A DNA stretch of 64,000 nucleotides, from NCBI RefSeq assembly GCF_040802235.1, contig NC_133172.1, forward strand, positions 58,039,613 through 58,103,612, given 5' to 3'. Positions 59,522-64,000 of this stretch are shown piece after piece. Both the position numbers and the translations under genes were made by a program. How positions within the stretch are numbered: position 1 is the stretch's first letter; every line of letters begins with the position of its first letter. Under the pieces are notes generated by a model that did no database searches, was not told the origin of the DNA, and worked only from the letters and a program-made list of their open reading frames with translations. The DNA comes from Manis javanica (Eukaryota > Chordata > Mammalia > Pholidota > Manidae).

Positions 59522-62500
59522 ATGGCAATAAGTACATATCTATTAATAATCACCTTAAATGTAAATGGACTGGATGCACCAATCAAAAGACACAGAGTGG
59601 CATAATGGATAAAAAAATAAAGACCCATCTATAAGCTACCTACAAGAGACTCATTTCTGACCCAAACACATACACAGACTAAAAGTAAAAGGATGGAAAA
59701 ATATCTTTCATGCAAATAACAAGGAGAAAAAAGCAGGAACAGCAGTACTTATATCAAACAAAATAGATTTCAAAACAAAATAACAAGAGACAAAGAAAGA
59801 CATTACGTAATGATAAAGGGGTCAGTCCAACAAGAGGATATCACAATTATAAAAATCTATGAACCCAATATAGGAGCACCTAAATATGTAAAACAAAGTA
59901 ACAGAATTAAAACAGGAAATAGACTCCAACACATTCATCTTAGGAGACTTTTAACGCACAACTCACACCGACAGATCAACCAGACAGAAAGTAAGTAAGG
60001 AAACAGAGGCACTGAACAATACATTAGGTCAAATGGACTTAACAGATGTCTGTAGAACACTCCAACCAAAAGCAGAAGGATATACATTTTCTCAAGTGTA
60101 TACGGAATGTTCTCCAGAATAATAGATCACCTACTATGCCAAAGAAAAGCACCAATAAATTCAGAAAGATTGAAATTATATCAAGCAGCTTCTCAGACCA
60201 CACAGTATGACACTAGAAATAAAATATGCAAAGAAAACAAAGACTTACAAACACATGGAGGCTAAACAACATGCTTCTAAATAATTAATGGATCAATGAA
60301 CAAATTAAAGCAGAAATCAAGCACTACATGGAGACAAATGAAAACAAAAACACAACAGCCCAAAATCTGTGGGATGCAGCAAAGGCAGTTCTAAGAGCAA
60401 AGTATATAGCAATACAGGCTTACCTCAAGAAACAAAAACAATCTCAAATTAACAGTCTAAAGTCACAATTAAAGAAACTAGAAAAAGAACAAATGAAACC
60501 CCAAAGTTAGTAGAAAGAGGGACATAATAAAGATCGGAGCAGAAATAAATAAAATAGAGAAGAATAAAACAATAGAAAAAAAATCAATGAAACCAGGAGT
60601 TGGTTCTTTGAGAAAATAAACAAAATAGATAAACCCTTAGCCAGACCTATCAAGAAAAAAAAAGAGAGTGTACACACATAAACAGGATCAGAAACAAAGA
60701 AGGAAAAGTCACAACAGATGCCATAGAAATACAAAGAATCATTAGAGAATATCTGTGAAAAATTATATGCCAGTAAATTGGACAACTTGGAAGAAATGGA
60801 CAGTTTCCTAGAAAAATACAATCTTCCAAGACTGACCCAGAAAGAAACAGTAAATCTGGAGCAGACCAATTACCAGAAATGAAATCATACTGGTAATCAA
60901 AAAACAAAATTCACAGTCCAGACAGCTTCACAGCTGAACTCTACTCAACATTTAAAGAAGAGCTAATACCCATCCTTCTAAAAGCATTCAAAAAAGTAGA
61001 AGAGGGAGTACTTCCAAAATTCTATGAGGCCAGCATCACTCTAATACCAAAACCAGACAAAGATACCATAAAAAAATGAAAATTACAGACCAATATCCCT
61101 AATGAACAAAGATGTAAAAATACTCAACAAAATATTAGCAAACCGTATTCAAAAGTACATGAAAAAGATCATCCATCATGACCAAGAGGGATTTATTCCA
61201 GCAATGCAAGGATGGTAACATATTAGTAAACCAATCAATATCACATACCATATTAACAAAAAGAAGGATAAGAACCACATGATCATCTCAATTCAACATC
61301 TATTCATGATAAAAACTTTTAACAAAATGGGTAGAGGGAGGGTATATACTTCAACACAATAAAGGCCATATACAATAAACCCACAGCCAACATCATAATA
61401 GGGAAAAGCTGAAAGCTTTTCCTCTAAGATTGGGAACAAGACAAGGATACCAACTCTTACCACATTCATTCAACATAACATAGTACTGAAGATCCTACCC
61501 ACAGCAATCGGTCAACACAAAGAGATAAAAGGTGTCCAAATTGGTAAGAAAGAAGTTAAACTCTATTTGCAGATAACATATTATACACAAAAAACCCTAA
61601 AGAATCCACCAAAAAACTATTGAAACTAATACCTGAATTCAGGAAAGTTGCAGGATTCAAAAGTAATAATACAGAAATCTGTTGCATTCCTATATACTAA
61701 CAACAAACGAACAGAAAGAGAAATCAGGAAAACAACTCCACTTACAATTGCAGTGAAAAGAATAAAATACCCAGGAATAAACCTAACCAAGGAGGTGAAA
61801 GACCTGAAAACTACAAGACACTCAAGAGAGAAATTAAAGAAGACACCAAAAAATGGAAATCTATCTAGTGCTTATGTATAGGAAGGATTAATATTGTGAA
61901 AATGGCCATCCTGCCCAATGGAATTTACAGATTCAGTGCAATCCCTATCAAAATACCAACAGCATTCTTCAACAAACTAGAACAAATAGTTCTAAAATTC
62001 ATATGGAACTACAAAAGAATATAGCCAAAGCAATGATGAGAAGGAAGAACAAAGCTGGGGGGATTATGCTCCCCAACTTCAAGCTCTACTACAAAGCCAC
62101 AATAACCAAAACAATTTAGCACTGGTACAAGAACAGACCCATAGATCAATGGAACAGAACAGAGGGCCCAAATATAAACCCAGACATATATGGTCAATTA
62201 CTATATGATAAAGGAGCCATGAATATACACTGGGGAAAAGACAGCCTGTTCAACAACTGATATTGGCAAAACTGGACAGCTACATGCAAGAGAATGAAAC
62301 TGAATTATTGTCTAACTCCACACATAAAAGTAAACTTGAAATGGATCAAAGACCTGAATGTAAGTCATGAAACCATGAAACTCTGAGAAGAAAACATAGG
62401 CAAAAATCTCTTGAACATAAGCAAGTTTTTCGTGGACACATCTCCTTAGGCAAGGGAAACAGGAGAAATAAAAAATGAACAAGTGGAACTACTGTACAGC

Positions 62501-63260
62501 GAAGGACACCATCAGTAGAATAAAGAGGCATCCTACAGTATGGGAGAATATATTCATACATGACTCATTCGATAAGGGGTTAACAACCAAAATATATGAA
62601 GAATTCATATACCTCAACACCCAATAAACAAATAACCCAATCAAAAAATGTGCAGAGGATTGAAACAGACACTTCTCCAAAGAAGAATTACAAATGGCCA
62701 ACAGGCTCATGAAAAGATGCCCATATCACTAGTCATCAGGGAAATGCAAATTAAACCACAATGAGGTATTACCTCATACCAGTTAGAATGGCCACTATAC
62801 AAAAGACAGGAAACAACAAATGGTGGCAAGGATGTGGAGAAATAGGAACCTTCCTACACTGCTGGTGGGAATGTAAATTAGTTCAACCACTGTGGAAAGC
62901 AATTTGGAGGTTCCTCAAAAAACTAAAAATAGAAATACATTTGACCCAGTAATTCTACTCCTAGGAATTTACCCAAAGAAAAGAAAATCCCTGATTCGAA
63001 AAGGCATATGCGCCCCTATGTTTACTGCCACATTATTTGCAATAGTCAAAATATGGAAGCAACCTAAGTGTCCATCAATGGATGAATGGATATAGAAGAT
63101 GTGGTACATATACACAATGGAATATTATTCAGTCATAAAAAGAAAAGAAATCCTGCCATTTGCAACAACATGGATGGATCTAGAAGGTATTATGGTCAGT
63201 GAAATAAGCCACACAGAGAAAGACAAATATTATATGATTTCCCTTATTGGTGGAATATAA
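59522..63260 (+). pseudogene. L1 copy C ORF2p remnant
   Basis: The ATG at 59522 begins MAISTYLLIITLNVNGLDAP. A TAA stop occurs at about codon 27. Open scraps at 59810-59998, 60328-60510, 61648-61881, 62761-62952 and 62892-63095 lie in different frames. RT motif C reads FADN instead of FADD near 61577-61588. The Cys-rich end ([16 protein letters not shown]) is readable at about 62861-62910. The ending stop is TAA 63258-63260. Confidence 0.88.
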
Positions 63261-63273
63261 AAACAAAGCAAAA

Positions 63274-63417
63274 CAATTTTACTACAGTGATTCGCAGTGA
63301 CTATAACCAGTATTGGGGGGGACTTGATAATAAGGGTGAATGTAGTAACCACATTGTTTTTCTTGTGAAACCTTCATAAGCGTGTATATCAATGATACCT
63401 TAATAAAAAAAGAAAGA
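63274..63417 (+). mobile_element. 5'-truncated L1 3' end nested in L1 copy C 3' UTR
   Basis: The segment 'tgattcgcagtgactataacc' to 'tgataccttaataaaaaaag' is the distal half of an L1 3' UTR with an A-rich tail. It lies before the proximal half ('agaaggaacaaaacagc', 63422 on), so the natural order is reversed. The simplest reading is a short, separate insertion. Confidence 0.6.
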
Positions 63418-63575
63418 AAAACAGAAGGAACAAAACAGCATTAGACTCATAGACACTGAGAAGTGACTAGTGGTTACCAAGAGAGAGGGAAGTGCGTGGG
63501 GTTGGGGGTAGGGGGACTGTGATGTACATATGATAGTAGAAAGTTTTTTAAAAATAGAAATAAAGCTGTTTAAAA

Positions 63576-63733
63576 AAGAAGTTCTGAGAAATTCAAACAG
63601 CCCATCCACCTATTCCCAATAAATAAAATACTCAAAACTGTCTAAATAATTAATTCCAGAAAATTATAGTATACCTAGTGTTTCAGATTTCAATTATTAA
63701 ATACCAGTAGATCAATGTTCTACTGACTACTAA

Positions 63734-63776
<43 letters not shown>

Positions 63777-64000
63777 TACCACAGCTGAAGCTCACAAATC
63801 ATGCTGTCTGCCATTGTGCCCAGCTAAGTATTTGAAACTGGAACTGGAAATCCAGCAAAGTTGAAGTTTTGTTTGCCTGCCTCCAACTACAAAGTCTTTT
63901 TGATGATATAAACTTTTTGGCTCAGACAATGAAGTCTCACACAGTCCAGTAACTTAAGTCATCGGATAGTGTACCAATATCACATACCGACATCTATGTG
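63576..64000. other. CMC2 upstream intron DNA with (AC)n microsatellite
   Basis: An (AC)n run lies at 63737-63772, followed by two CATA units. Nothing else is recognised. Confidence 0.6.

Larger units (their letters stand above)
57957..63560 (+). mobile_element. LINE-1 copy C, inactive, in CMC2 intron
   Basis: It begins near 'aaagatggtggcacagg' (57972), has a shortened 5' UTR of about 210 bp, ORF1 from 58185, ORF2 from 59522, and a 3' UTR broken by a small nested insertion. Flanks carry aataaagttgtttaa (about 57942-57956) and aataaagctgtttaa (about 63561-63575), 14 of 15 matching, a probable target duplication made by insertion at the end of the older L1M. It is on the strand opposite to CMC2. 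Confidence 0.9.

Noticed and set aside
1..64000. CRISPR arrays, operons, bacterial promoters or tRNA/rRNA genes
   Set aside because: None seen. Repeats are interspersed mammalian elements and microsatellites, and the gene has spliceosomal introns.

Overview
The window is nuclear DNA from a placental mammal: long non-coding stretches, many nested LINE-1 (L1) copies, and ancient mammal-wide repeats (MIR, L2, L3/CR1, MLT1, MER5A, Tigger). None of the abundant lineage SINEs of primates (Alu), rodents (B1/B2), carnivores (CAN-SINE), ruminants/pigs, horses or bats is visible. That absence, plus the style of the L1 3' ends and of one polyadenylated env-derived retroposon, makes a SINE-poor laurasiatherian such as a pangolin my best guess. 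This is an inference, not a proof.

The one real protein-coding gene I recognise is CMC2, a 79-residue twin CX9C protein of the mitochondrial intermembrane space. It lies on the minus strand. Its whole coding region is present in three small exons: 55402-55482 (start codon), 51348-51419, and 45847-45933 (stop codon). All four internal splice sites are canonical and every junction is in phase 0. The non-coding first exon and promoter must lie to the right of the window. In human, CMC2 sits head-to-head with CENPN on 16q. A minus-strand Tigger DNA transposon (44709-45842) begins four bases after the CMC2 stop codon, so it forms the start of the 3' UTR and probably carries the poly(A) signal.

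Region by region: 0-9.8 kb holds old L1/HAL1-like sequence and a nearly full-length but broken L1 (2783-8912). A short CpG island (about 10.4-10.7 kb) stands alone in AT-rich surroundings and may be a promoter of an unrecognised transcript. From 11 to 27 kb there are mainly ancient MIR, L2, MLT1 LTR, MER5A and ERV LTR remnants. At 27.2-28.0 kb an L1 fragment abuts a roughly 350-bp near-perfect inverted repeat, a candidate foldback or MITE-like DNA transposon. A second nearly full-length L1 with recognisable target-site duplications occupies 28598-34817. From 34.8 to 39 kb there is old L1/HAL1-like DNA containing two 177-bp blocks that differ by one base, 1097 bp apart. At 40.5-41.8 kb lies an L1 with a twin-priming inversion. 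From 42 to 44 kb there is an L2. CMC2 and its introns run from 45.8 kb rightwards. The last intron holds an antisense, polyadenylated retroposon carrying a broken retroviral env transmembrane region (48385-50056). The intron upstream of the start-codon exon holds old L1M sequence and a third broken L1 (57957-63560).

All three long L1s are on the plus strand and have multiple frameshifts and stops in both ORFs, with a reverse-transcriptase catalytic residue changed in each, so none looks able to move. The third L1 and the env retroposon lie inside CMC2 introns in antisense orientation, which is the better-tolerated arrangement for intronic insertions.
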